From Streptomyces sp. NRRL F-5123 (GTDB lineage Bacteria > Actinomycetota > Actinomycetes > Streptomycetales > Streptomycetaceae), in contig NZ_JOHY01000004.1 in the NCBI RefSeq assembly GCF_000721495.1, forward strand, positions 1 through 64,000: a DNA stretch of 64,000 nt. The letters are read 5' to 3'. Position numbers and translations under genes: made by a program. The notes beneath the pieces are model-generated. The model was not told where the DNA came from, ran no database searches, and saw nothing but the letters and a program-made list of their open reading frames with translations. Below, one piece after another: positions 32,018 to 41,400 of this stretch. How positions within the stretch are numbered: the stretch's first letter is position 1; each line of letters opens with the position of its first letter.

Positions 32018-33735
32018 TGCGCGACCACCAGGGCCTTCACGACGTGCACCTCGTCGGGTCCCACGGAGCGGACACGGTAGGAACCCACCGCGGCGGGGAC
32101 GGTGAGCGTCTCGGCGAAGGCCAGGAAGTGGCTGCGGCCGTCACGGGTCTCGATGACCGCTCCCCGGCCCGCGGAGACGTTGAGGATGTGGAAGCGGCCT
32201 GCCGTGTCGTCGACGACATCGGCGTCGGGGGACACGACGAGGCGGTGCACCGCGTAGAACATCTCCGGCAGCGCGCCGATGACCTCCTCGCGCCAGCCCT
32301 CACCGGCGCGCACCGTACGCGGCTGCTGGATCAGGTCCTTCGTCACGTCGTCGCCGCGCCGGGAGGCGTCCAGGTTGGCGAAGCCGTGCTCGTACGGCAG
32401 GGGCCGGGAGGCGCCGGCGGCGTCCTTGCGGAGCCAGTCGTAGAAGCGCAGGGAGTACAGGTACGGCGTCGCGCTCACCTCCAGCACCAGGTTGCCCGCA
32501 CCGGAGGCGTGCGGCGTGCCCGCGGGGATCATGAACAGCTGGCCCACCGCGGCCGGGTGGCTCTGCACATGGTCCGCCACCGGCAGCGGGGTGCCGTCGG
32601 TGATGGCATCCTCCACCTGCCGGCGCATGACGTCGAGGTCGGCGCGCTCGGTGAGGCCGAGCAGCACCTGGGCTCCCGGCTCCGCGGCGGTGACGTAGTA
32701 CGTCTCGTGCTGGGTGTACGGCCATCCGAACACCTCCCGCATGTACTGCTCCTGCGGGTGGAGGTGCAGCGACAGGTTGCCGCCGCCCATCGTGTCGAGG
32801 TAGTCGAACCGGATCGGGAAGGAGGTGCCGAAGCGGTCGTGCACCTCCTGGCCGAGCATGTCCTCGGGGTGACACACGCACAGCAGCTGGAACGGGACCT
32901 CGACCTGCGCGCCGCCCCGCTCGCCGACAAGGACTCCCGCCTCGGGAGCGATCAGCTCGTACCCCAGGGCCGTGTTGCCCCCGCCCGGGGTGAAGCCCAG
33001 TTCGGTCGCCGCCCACCGGCCCCCCCACGGAGTGGAGTTGAAGTACGGCCGGGTGCGCACGGGGCCTCGGGCCAGGTGCGCCAGGGTGCGGCGCAGTGCG
33101 GCGCCGTCCAGGGAGGCGGGCCCGCTCGGGTCCTGGAGGTCGATCCACCGGTCGACCTGTCCGGCGATGGCGTCCCGGTGCCGGTCGAGGACGGGCCAGT
33201 CGGTGTAGAACAGGCGCACGAGGTCACCGGGCTCGCCGGGGCGGCCGAGATTGACGCCGACCGGCAGGTTCTTGCCGGCCACGGCGGCCTCGGCGTACCG
33301 CTTGGGCAGGTCCGCGTACCAGAGCAGGTCCGACTCGCAGAGCGCCGCACCCGGCCCGAACACCAGCACGACCCCGTCGCCGGCGGGCTTCACCGGCTCG
33401 GGCACGGCGTCGAAGAGGTCCGCGACGTTCGCCTCGGACAGCGGGGTGAAGAACGGGTCGTCGGCGGGCACGGGCCGGGCCTTCAGCCGCTCGGCGCCGG
33501 ACGGCGCATGGTGGTCACGCACGTCCAGCAGTTCCACCCGGCGTCCCGCGGAGCGCAGGGCCGCCGCCAGGCCGTCGGCCAGCGCACCCCAGTCGGCCGC
33601 TGAGGGCCCGTCCACCGCCAGGACGAGCGGACCGGCGGGCAGCCCGCCGACAGCCGCAGGCCAGCCGGCTACCACCTGCCCGTCAACCGGTCCGTAGCTG
33701 GGCTGGGGGTCGTACGAACGAGACGCGGACTGCAC
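32014..33735 (-). CDS. Class I mannose-6-phosphate isomerase-like protein with N-terminal kinase-like domain
   Basis: GTG 33735 after GAGGAG encodes 573 residues. Residues 1-190 resemble uridine-kinase-like P-loop proteins (PLVLAVDGPSAADWGALADG, RRVELLDVRDHHAPSG, VVLVFGPGAALCESDLLWYA), but the Walker A lysine motif is missing. From about 225 the cupin-type isomerase domain follows: RPYFNSTPWGGRWAATELG, GNLSLHLHPQEQYMRE with metal-ligand His residues, and LFMIPAGTPHASGAGNLVLE. Class I isomerases convert mannose-6-phosphate to fructose-6-phosphate with zinc. As first gene of the minus-strand operon it would feed mannose into glycolysis. The role of the degenerate N-terminal domain is unknown. 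Confidence 0.85.
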   Translation of the reverse strand: MQSASRSYDPQPSYGPVDGQVVAGWPAAVGGLPAGPLVLAVDGPSAADWGALADGLAAALRSAGRRVELLDVRDHHAPSGAERLKARPVPADDPFFTPLSEANVADLFDAVPEPVKPAGDGVVLVFGPGAALCESDLLWYADLPKRYAEAAVAGKNLPVGVNLGRPGEPGDLVRLFYTDWPVLDRHRDAIAGQVDRWIDLQDPSGPASLDGAALRRTLAHLARGPVRTRPYFNSTPWGGRWAATELGFTPGGGNTALGYELIAPEAGVLVGERGGAQVEVPFQLLCVCHPEDMLGQEVHDRFGTSFPIRFDYLDTMGGGNLSLHLHPQEQYMREVFGWPYTQHETYYVTAAEPGAQVLLGLTERADLDVMRRQVEDAITDGTPLPVADHVQSHPAAVGQLFMIPAGTPHASGAGNLVLEVSATPYLYSLRFYDWLRKDAAGASRPLPYEHGFANLDASRRGDDVTKDLIQQPRTVRAGEGWREEVIGALPEMFYAVHRLVVSPDADVVDDTAGRFHILNVSAGRGAVIETRDGRSHFLAFAETLTVPAAVGSYRVRSVGPDEVHVVKALVVAQ

Positions 33736-33764
33736 ATCGGCTCCTCACCAAGTCACCAAGAGGT

Positions 33765-33785
33765 TCGTTAACGATAACAGCTGTT
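33765..33785. promoter_or_regulatory. LacI-type operator with adjacent palindrome
   Basis: TCGTTAACGA is a perfect 10-bp palindrome with the central TTAA step typical of streptomycete LacI-family sites. It is followed after one base by AACAGCTGTT, a second perfect 10-bp palindrome. Position just upstream of the isomerase operon fits repression. Confidence 0.6.
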
Positions 33786-33920
33786 GACCGAAGTTGCCCC
33801 ACGCCCCTCCCCTCATGAATTCTCACTCACCAAAACGTGTTTGACCTGCATGTTTATGAGCGGAGCAAGGCGTGGGACCCCGCCTTCCGGCAAGGAACCC
33901 TTGCCTTCGATCGAATGTTG

Positions 33921-33928
33921 TCGTTAAC
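33921..33928. promoter_or_regulatory. Second LacI-type operator candidate
   Basis: TCGTTAAC repeats eight bases of the operator at 33765-33774 on the side of the plus-strand ABC/GH operon, so one repressor could control both directions or loop the DNA between sites. Confidence 0.45.
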
Positions 33929-34035
33929 CTCCACGCAACGTGTACTCGGTGCTCCAAGGGGGTTTGCGAGTACCCGTGTGCCCTGTGGGGCATATCCGGC
34001 CACTCGTGGTGGCCCGATTCGGCGAAGGGTGATCA

Positions 34036-35349
34036 ATGTCAGCATCGGGCAGGACCCGCCGTGCGGCTGTGCCGCTCGCGCGGCGCAGCCTCCTCGCCGG
34101 GATGGCCGCGGGCGCGGCCTCCCTCGCACTCCAGGGGTGCGCTCGCGGCGAGAGCACCTCCGCGCAGCCGGGCACCACGAGCCTTTCCAATGACAACGCC
34201 ACCTGGGACGACGGATACCGCGCCGCCGGGCGCACGCTGAAGGGGCTCACCGGCTACGCCCTGCGCCCGCTGTCCAACCCCTCGGTGACGTCGTATCAGC
34301 AGGTCGTGCAGATGACCCTGCAGACCTCGAAGGCCACCGACCTGGTCAAATGGGCTTCCGGATACCAGCTCAAGCGGCTGGCGCGCACGGGCGGGCTCAC
34401 GGACCTGACAGGGGTCTGGAACAGGTACGTGGCCAAGGGATGGGTGCGCGACGCGTCACGGGAGGCCGTGTCCTACCGCGGAACGGTCCACGGCATCCCG
34501 ATCTACGAGTCGTACTACGTGCTGTTCTACAACAAGCACGTGTTCGCGAAGCTGGGGCTGTCGGCTCCGGGTACCTGGGCGGAACTGCTGCACTGCGCGG
34601 AAGTCCTCAAGCGCAACAAGATCACGCCGTTCCTCGCCAGCCAGGTCGGCGGCTGGCCCGCGATCGAGTGGTTCCAGGAGCTGGTCACCAAGGTCGACCC
34701 GCACTTCTACCAGAAGCTGGTGACCGGTGAGGCCTCCTACACCGACCCCCAGGCCCGCCAGGCGATGGACATCTGGCAGGACTTCATGCGCAAGGGCTGG
34801 ATGACGCCGCCCGACTTCGACCAGGCGCGCGGCCCCGGCGCGTTGAAGGCCGGCACCGTCGGCATGTTCCTGCACGGCACCTGGCAGTCGCAGGGGATCG
34901 CCGCGGCCGGCATGAAACCCGGTGTCGACTACGACGCCTGCATCCTTCCCACGGTGCGGACGTCCACCCCCAAGAGCGTGATCGCCGAGTCGGGTGTGTT
35001 CGTCGTCCCCCACCGCGCCTCCTCGCACGGCGCCGCGATGGCCAACGCCGCTGCCTGGCTCACGCCCTCGGTGCAGCGGGTCTGGAGTGACTTCCTCCAG
35101 GACAGCTCGGCGAATCCGACGGTACGTGCGAGCAACCCGGTCGTGGCGAAGCTCCAGCGGGACATCGCCCAGGAGCGCCGTGTCCCGCTGATCCGCTACT
35201 GGGAGGCCAGCCCACCGAGCCTCATCCAGGGCAACACCGACGACCTGGGCGGCTTCATGGCCGGCCAGACCTCTCCGGCCACCACGCTGCGCCGGATGCA
35301 GGAGCGTGCACAAGACGAATGGGCGGCCTGGAGGCGCGACGAGGCATGA
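34036..35349 (+). CDS. ABC sugar-binding lipoprotein (CUT1 type)
   Basis: The 437-residue protein begins with a twin-arginine-like lipoprotein signal (ARRSLLAGMAAGAASLALQG followed by Cys), so it should be tethered outside the membrane. The body matches family-1 extracellular solute-binding proteins: YRGTVHGIPIYESYYVLFYN, KLGLSAPGTWAELLHCAEVL, GTVGMFLHGTWQSQG and VFVVPHRASSHGAAMANAAA. It captures an oligosaccharide for the two permeases whose genes follow with ATGA overlaps. In this context alpha-manno-oligosaccharides are the likely ligands. GAAGGGTG precedes the ATG. Confidence 0.92.
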   Translation: MSASGRTRRAAVPLARRSLLAGMAAGAASLALQGCARGESTSAQPGTTSLSNDNATWDDGYRAAGRTLKGLTGYALRPLSNPSVTSYQQVVQMTLQTSKATDLVKWASGYQLKRLARTGGLTDLTGVWNRYVAKGWVRDASREAVSYRGTVHGIPIYESYYVLFYNKHVFAKLGLSAPGTWAELLHCAEVLKRNKITPFLASQVGGWPAIEWFQELVTKVDPHFYQKLVTGEASYTDPQARQAMDIWQDFMRKGWMTPPDFDQARGPGALKAGTVGMFLHGTWQSQGIAAAGMKPGVDYDACILPTVRTSTPKSVIAESGVFVVPHRASSHGAAMANAAAWLTPSVQRVWSDFLQDSSANPTVRASNPVVAKLQRDIAQERRVPLIRYWEASPPSLIQGNTDDLGGFMAGQTSPATTLRRMQERAQDEWAAWRRDEA

Positions 35350-36308
35350 GCACTTCGACAACCGAAAGAGACCTCCGCGCCGCCGGCGACGGAAGGCCGG
35401 CGCAGTCCCCCGGTGACGCCCGGCGGCCCCTCCTGACACGTTCCCGCCTCAACCCGCGTGAACGAATGGCCGCGGGCACCTTCATGGCCCCGGCGGTGCT
35501 CCTGGTCGTGGCCTTCCTGATCCTCCCGTTCGTCTGGACGATCTACCGCAGCTTCTTCAGCGACTCACGGACCTCGCCCTTCAGCTGGTTCGACAACTAC
35601 TCGCGGTTCGCCTCCGACCCGGCGTTGTCCCGCTCCGTCCAGAACACTCTGATGTGGGTCGCCGGCACGGTCGTACTGCCCTTCGTGCTCGGTCTGGCCA
35701 TTGCCGTCATGACCAACGCCACCCGCTGGTCCCGCGCCGCGCGGCTGTGCGTGGTACTGCCCTACGCGCTCTCGGGCGCCGCGGTGGCGGTGGTCTGGAA
35801 CTTCATGCTCACCACCGACGGCGCCGTCAACCAGGTGCTGACGAACCTGCACATGGGCTCGCTGGCGCACGGATGGCTGCTGACGTGGCCGGGCAACACC
35901 GTCGTGATGATCCTGGCCAACGCCTGGCAGGCCACGGGAGTGGCGGTCATCCTCTTCCTCGTCGGCCTCCAGTCCATCCCGCCGGAGACGCTCGAGGCGG
36001 GCGCGCTGGACGGCGCCGGGAGCTGGCAGCAGTTCCGCCACATCGTGCTCCCGCAGCTCAGGCCGGTGTCGATCATCGTGATCGGCATGAGCCTCGTCAA
36101 CGGTCTCAAGTCGTTCGACCTGATCTGGGTGCTCACCCAGGGCGGGCCGGGGCGGGCCACGGAAACACTCGCGGTGTCCATGTACAACGAGACCTTCCTC
36201 GAGCTGCGGCCCGGCGTGGGAGCCGCGATCGCGGTCGTCCTCACCGTGATCGTGCTGGCGGCCTCCTGGCTGTACCTGCGCCGCCAACTGGACGTGAAAG
36301 GCGAATGA
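35346..36308 (+). CDS. ABC sugar permease, MalF type
   Basis: The 320-residue protein has six transmembrane helices, the first at about residues 45-65 (FMAPAVLLVVAFLILPFVWT), and the cytoplasmic EAA loop EAGALDGAGSWQQFRHIVLP that docks the ATPase. It belongs to the MalF-like CUT1 permeases. Its ATG overlaps the binding-protein stop (ATGA) and its stop overlaps the next permease start, so the three are translationally coupled. No ATP-binding subunit gene follows; many streptomycete CUT1 importers share the common ATPase MsiK encoded elsewhere. Confidence 0.93.
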   Translation: MSTSTTERDLRAAGDGRPAQSPGDARRPLLTRSRLNPRERMAAGTFMAPAVLLVVAFLILPFVWTIYRSFFSDSRTSPFSWFDNYSRFASDPALSRSVQNTLMWVAGTVVLPFVLGLAIAVMTNATRWSRAARLCVVLPYALSGAAVAVVWNFMLTTDGAVNQVLTNLHMGSLAHGWLLTWPGNTVVMILANAWQATGVAVILFLVGLQSIPPETLEAGALDGAGSWQQFRHIVLPQLRPVSIIVIGMSLVNGLKSFDLIWVLTQGGPGRATETLAVSMYNETFLELRPGVGAAIAVVLTVIVLAASWLYLRRQLDVKGE

Positions 36309-37126
36309 CCATGTCACTTGGCCGAGTTCTGCGAAACGGCACCGTCGTGGTGCTCGCCGCACTGTGGCTGATCCCCACGTGGCTCCTCGTGGTCAACGCC
36401 ATGGTGCCCGCCGGCAGCTACTCCGGTAGCCCGCACTGGCTGCCGGGACACTTCGGACTGTTCGGCAACATGTCCCAGGCCTGGGACAAGGCCAATCTCG
36501 GACCGGCGTTCGGCAACAGCGCGCTGTACGCCACCGTCAGCGCCGTGGCCGCCGCCGTCGTGGCCTCGGGCGCCGCCTTCGCCACCGTCATCATGCCGGT
36601 CAAGCGGCGGGTGCTGTGGTTCTGGGTGATCTACTCCGGCACCCTGCTGCCGCTGCAGGTCTTCATCCGACCGCTGTTCGTCGAGTACGCCCGCTCCTCC
36701 CTGTACGACACCCAGATCGGCCTCATCCTCATCTACACGGCCATCGCAATTCCCTTCGCGTTCTTCGTCATGCGCAACTACGCGCTGACACTGCCGCGCG
36801 AGGTCGTGGAGGCCGCACGGATGGACGGCGCGTCGTGGTGGCGGGTGTTCTGGCAGATCCACGTCCCGCTGACCAAGTCCGCGATGGTCGCCGTGTTCGT
36901 GTTCCAGTTCGTGGCCGTCTGGAACGACCTGATGTTCGGCATCACGCTCACCACGAGCCGCAACATCCGGCCCGTCATGGCCGCGCTCGCCGACCTCCAG
37001 GGCAACTACTCCAACGTCGGACCCCCCATCGTCCTGGCCGGCGCCCTCCTGGTCTCGCTGCCGACGCTGGTGCTGTTCATCTCCGCCCAGCGCTACTTCG
37101 TCAGCAGCCTGAAGATCCACAGCTGA
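36305..37126 (+). CDS. ABC sugar permease, MalG type
   Basis: This 273-residue inner-membrane protein has six hydrophobic helices and the EAA motif EAARMDGASWWRVFWQIHVP. It pairs with the MalF-type protein encoded just upstream, with a four-base ATGA overlap, to form the channel of a CUT1 oligosaccharide importer. The C-terminus (LFISAQRYFVSSLKIHS) is typical of MalG-like subunits, whose tail enters the ATPase dimer. GH76 begins 33 bases downstream. Confidence 0.93.
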   Translation: MTMSLGRVLRNGTVVVLAALWLIPTWLLVVNAMVPAGSYSGSPHWLPGHFGLFGNMSQAWDKANLGPAFGNSALYATVSAVAAAVVASGAAFATVIMPVKRRVLWFWVIYSGTLLPLQVFIRPLFVEYARSSLYDTQIGLILIYTAIAIPFAFFVMRNYALTLPREVVEAARMDGASWWRVFWQIHVPLTKSAMVAVFVFQFVAVWNDLMFGITLTTSRNIRPVMAALADLQGNYSNVGPPIVLAGALLVSLPTLVLFISAQRYFVSSLKIHS

Positions 37127-37159
37127 TCCGCACCCCTCCTCCGTCGAGAAGAGAACGCC

Positions 37160-38389
37160 ATGCTGAGATCGACGCTCCGCCACACCACCGTCACCGCGCT
37201 CTGCGCCGGGCTGCTGTGGACCACCGTCCCCGCACACGCGCAGTCCGCTCACGACGCCCGGCCTCCGCGCACGGTCACCTCCGCCCAGTGGGCCGACCGG
37301 GCCACCGACGCCTACCGGGCGCTGCAGGCGAACCTCTACCAGGGCGCCGACGGGCACGGCCTCTACCTGGAGCGCGCGCCCCAGCAGGCCGGGGATCCCG
37401 CGCACTCCTACCTGTGGCCGATGCGGGAGGCCACGGCCGCGGCCGTGGACATGCAGCAGCTCCCGAAGACCGGCCCGTCCTACCGCCGGGACGCGACGCA
37501 GCGCTTCGACACCGTCGAGTTGTACTTCGCCCCCGGTGACCGGCCGGGCTACCAGTCCTATCTGCCCGCCCCCCTGGGATCGGGCGGCGACGCCTACTAC
37601 GACGACAACGCCGTGGTCGGCCTGAGCGAGCTCGACCAGTACGAGGCCACCGGCGACAGCACGTACCTCGACCGGGCCGAGCAGGTCGTTGCCGTCGTCA
37701 CCCGCGCCTGGGACGACGACGGCGCCAAGGCCTGCCCGGGCGGCATGGACTGGTTCGACTCGCCCGGCAACACCATCCGCGCCACCAACGTCACCTCGCT
37801 GTCCGCCCAGCTCGCCGCCAGGCTGTACGAGGACACCCGTGACATCGCCTACCTGCACGCCGCGCAGACGTGGTACGGCTGGGTGTACTCGTGCATGCGG
37901 CAGTCCCCCGGCCTCTACGTCAACGACCGCGGCGACGACGGCAGCACCGATCCGACCCTGTGGAGCTACAACTCGGGCTCCATGATCGGTGCGGCCGTGG
38001 CCCTCTACCGCGGCACCGGCGACGCCGGCTATCTGGACAAGGCCGTCGAGGACGCCCAGGGCTCACTGGCGTACTGGACCGAGGCCACCCGCCTGCACGA
38101 CCAGCCGGCGATCTTCAACGCCTTCTACTTCAAGGACCTGCTCGCCCTCGACCTGGTGCGACCCGACCCGTCGTACCTGCGGGCCGCCACCGGCTACGCG
38201 GACAGCACCTACGCCGCCAACCGGGACGCCGCGACCGGTCTGTTCCGCTTCCAGCCATCGGGCGGCGGCGACTACGACGCGACCGCACCGGCCGAAACCC
38301 TGGAGCAGTCCGCCATGGTCCAGATCTTCGCCACCCTGGCCCGCGCCACCGGGCAGGGCCGTCAGCCGGGCCGCACCGCGAGCTCCTGA
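37160..38389 (+). CDS. Secreted GH76 endo-alpha-1,6-mannanase
   Basis: The 409-residue precursor carries a Sec signal (LRHTTVTALCAGLLWTTVPAHA) and a single (alpha/alpha)6 domain of the GH76 type. The consecutive aspartates essential in this family are Asp148-Asp149 in AYYDDNAVVGLSELDQYEATG; GGMDWFDSPGNTIRATNVTS, WSYNSGSMIGAAVALYRGTG and FNAFYFKDLLALD are further conserved blocks. GH76 enzymes hydrolyse the alpha-1,6-mannan backbone of fungal cell walls with retention. Exported, it would supply oligosaccharides to the importer encoded immediately upstream in the same operon. Confidence 0.93.
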   Translation: MLRSTLRHTTVTALCAGLLWTTVPAHAQSAHDARPPRTVTSAQWADRATDAYRALQANLYQGADGHGLYLERAPQQAGDPAHSYLWPMREATAAAVDMQQLPKTGPSYRRDATQRFDTVELYFAPGDRPGYQSYLPAPLGSGGDAYYDDNAVVGLSELDQYEATGDSTYLDRAEQVVAVVTRAWDDDGAKACPGGMDWFDSPGNTIRATNVTSLSAQLAARLYEDTRDIAYLHAAQTWYGWVYSCMRQSPGLYVNDRGDDGSTDPTLWSYNSGSMIGAAVALYRGTGDAGYLDKAVEDAQGSLAYWTEATRLHDQPAIFNAFYFKDLLALDLVRPDPSYLRAATGYADSTYAANRDAATGLFRFQPSGGGDYDATAPAETLEQSAMVQIFATLARATGQGRQPGRTASS

Positions 38390-38481
38390 CCCGCGGCGGC
38401 AGGAACCCGCCGCACCAGCCGCCCGACGCACCACCCACGACACCCGACACCCGACACCCGACACGAAGGACACCCACGGCC

Positions 38482-41400
38482 ATGCCCAAGCCACCGCTGA
38501 CCAGGCCCTCCTGGTGGGACTCCGACATCGCGCGCGACCTCCTGCGCGACCGCGTGGCCGTCACCACGGGTGTCGCCGGCTGGGAAATACGGCTCACCGG
38601 GGAGCCCCTGCTGCGCCGGAGCAGCAGGGGCGGGCTGCTCCAGTCCGTCCGGCTGGGCGTACGCCGCTCCGGCACGGGGGACGGCGCACCGCTGATCACG
38701 CGTGCCCGCGTCAGAACCGAGGGCGGCGCCCCCCTGCACTGCGAGGTCCTTCCCGGCCCCGGGGACGACGTCCGCATCCTGATACCGGAAGTGGACGCCC
38801 CCACAGTCGTACGGATCGAACTCCCCGACCTCGGCGAAGACGCCGTCGTCGACTTCCAGGCGCACCCGCAGCGTCACTGGACGCTGCACCTGGTGCAGCA
38901 CTCCCACCTCGACATCGGCTACACCGACCCCCAGGGCCGGGTGCTGGCCGAGCACCGCGCCTATCTCGACTCGTTGCTCGAACTGTGCGACGACACCGAC
39001 GACTGGCCGGAGGCCGCCCGTTTCCGCTGGGCCGTGGAGGGCTTCCACTCCTTCCAGGACTGGCGGGCGAACCGCCCCGACCGCCAGATCGCGCGCTTCC
39101 TCGACCGGGTCCACGAAGGCCGCATCGAACTGACGGCCATGCCGTTCAACCTCCACACGGAGACCTGCTCCACCGACGAGCTGCACGAGCTCCTGCGCCC
39201 CATGACGGAACTGCGCGACCGGCACGGCCTCGACATCCGCACCGCCATGCAGACCGACGTGCCGGGCCAGGTGGTCGGCCTGCCCGACGTCCTGGCCGGC
39301 AACGGCATCCGCTACCTGTCCGTCGCCCACAACTGGGCCGGACGCGCCCAGCCGCACATGGTCGGAGGAGAGCGGCTGCCCCGGCTGTTCCGCTGGCAGA
39401 CCCCCAGCGGCAACAGCGTCCTGGTCTGGCGCACCGACACCCCGCACGGCCTGGCCTACATGGAAGGCTCCATCCTCGGCTTCGACGAGTCCTACGACCG
39501 GGTCGACGACCTCCTGCCCGCCTACCTCGGCGCCATGGCCTTGTTCCCGTACCCCCACCAGGGTCCGGGGATACCCGGATTCCCCGCCCTCGGCCACACC
39601 CCCGACGCCGACCCGTATCCGTGGGACGTCCTGCACCTGCGCGTGCTGGGCAAGTTCGCCGACAACGGGCCGCCCCGCCGGATCATCTCGGACACGGTGC
39701 GCCGGTGGAACGAGGAGTGGGCTTTCCCCCAGCTGCGCGCCTCCCGCCACCAGGACTTCTTCGAGGACGCCGAGAAGCGGGTCGGCGACCGCCTGGAGAC
39801 CTACCAGGGCGACTGGAGCGACTGGTGGGTGGACGGCGTCGGCGCCGGCGCAGTCCCACTGGCCGCCACCCGCCGTGGCCAGGCCGCCCTCGCCGAGGCA
39901 CAGACCGTCGCCGGCTACGCCCAGCTGCTGGGCGTGCCCGGCAGCACGGCCGTCACAGAGGCGGCGCCCACGGTCTACCGCGCGGCCTCGCTGTTCAACG
40001 AACACACCTGGGGCGCCGGGGATCCCTGGACCCACGGCGACCACGGGCACGGCTCCGGCGAGACGCAGTGGCACTGGAAGTACGCCCAGGCCCTGCGCGC
40101 GCACGACGAGGCGGAGACGCTGCTCGACTCCGCGAGGGCCCTCCTCGGCGAGGCCCTCCCGCCCGAGCCGGGCGCCCTTGCCTCCTTCTACGTGGTGAAC
40201 ACCTGCAGCTGGCCGCGCACGGAGACCGCCGTCCTCTTCCTGCCGGAGAGCACCGTGGGGCTGGGCGACGCCGTCCGGGTCCTCGACGCACGTACCGGCG
40301 CGCCCCTGCCCATGGCGGAGGAGGCCCAGAGCAACGAGCGCCACCGGGCGGCCGGCCGGTTCCTGAACGTGCCCGTGGCCGACGTGCCGGCATGCGGCGC
40401 CGTCCGGCTGGACATCGTCCCCGCCGCCGGCACCGCCGCCGGCACCACCGCCGCCGTCCCGTACGCCACGGGCACGCCCGCGGACGCCACCGTCCTGGAG
40501 AACGACCACCTGCGCGTCACCGTGAACCTGGGCGGGGCCTGCATCGGATCCGTCATCGACAAGCGCACCGGACGCGAACTCGTCCGGCAGGACGCCACCA
40601 TCGGTTTCAACGGCTACGTGTACGACGAGTACGCCACTGCCGGCGGCTTCAACCACCAGTCCAGCAAGACCGTCGCCGACGACTCGATGCACCTGCTGGC
40701 CTCGCGTCGCGTCGCGCCGCCCGCGGCCCTCGTCGAGCGCACCTCCGACGCCACGGGACACACGCTTGTGTACGAGTGCGCCCCCGCGGGCACCCGCCGG
40801 CTGCGTGTCACGGTGCACCTCCCGCACGGTGCGGCGCGCCTCGACATCGACAACCGCATCGACAAGGCCGCGACGCTGACCAAGGAAAGCGCGTTCTTCG
40901 CCTTCCCCTTCGCGCTGGAGGACCCCGCGGTGCGCATGGAGGCCACCGGCGGTGTCACCGGCACCGGGCTGGCTACGGTACCGGGATCCGCGGCCCACAT
41001 GCGTGCCGTCCGGCGCTGGATCGCCCTCACCGACGGGACCCAGCACGCCGTGCTGACCACGACCGACGCCCCGCTCGTCCAACTCGGCGGCATCGCCATC
41101 CCCTACGTCCCCTACCCGCAGTCGCTGGCCCAGGAGGAGCCGGCCACCGTCTTCTCCTGGGTGCACAACAACATCTGGGACACGAACTTCCCCGCCGAGC
41201 AGGCATTCGACCAGAGCTTCCGCTACAGCGTCGGCTTCGAGGCCACCGAGGCCACCGAGGCCACCGCGAGCCCCGCCACGGCGGTCGGGGAACGGCTGGC
41301 GGCACGCACTGCGGCCGTCACCTGCCACCCGCTGGTCACGGTGCGCGCCCGCGACGAGGCCGGCGGGCCGTCGCCTGCGCAGGTGCGGTTCCTCACCGTG

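Larger units (their letters stand above)
33736..34035. promoter_or_regulatory. Divergent promoter/operator region of the mannoside locus
   Basis: This 300-base region drives both operons. It contains TCGTTAACGA (33765-33774) next to the palindrome AACAGCTGTT (33776-33785), 30-50 bases before the minus-strand isomerase start; an inverted repeat GGCAAGG-aac-CCTTGCC (33889-33905); and TCGTTAAC (33921-33928), about 110 bases before the plus-strand binding-protein start. AT-rich bases between 33812 and 33860 contrast with the surroundings. GAAGGGTG at 34022-34029 is the ribosome binding site of the plus-strand operon. Confidence 0.65.

Noticed and set aside
32044-33603. Plus-strand open frame of 519 codons
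   Set aside because: Antisense to the isomerase-like gene; composition rich in Gly, Arg, His and Val without motifs.
36314-37858. Minus-strand open frame of 514 codons
   Set aside because: Antisense to permease G-type and GH76 genes; Gly/Val/Asp low-complexity shadow.
41236-41265. Three tandem 9-bp units
   Set aside because: They encode EATEATEAT inside GH38; a minor in-frame expansion.
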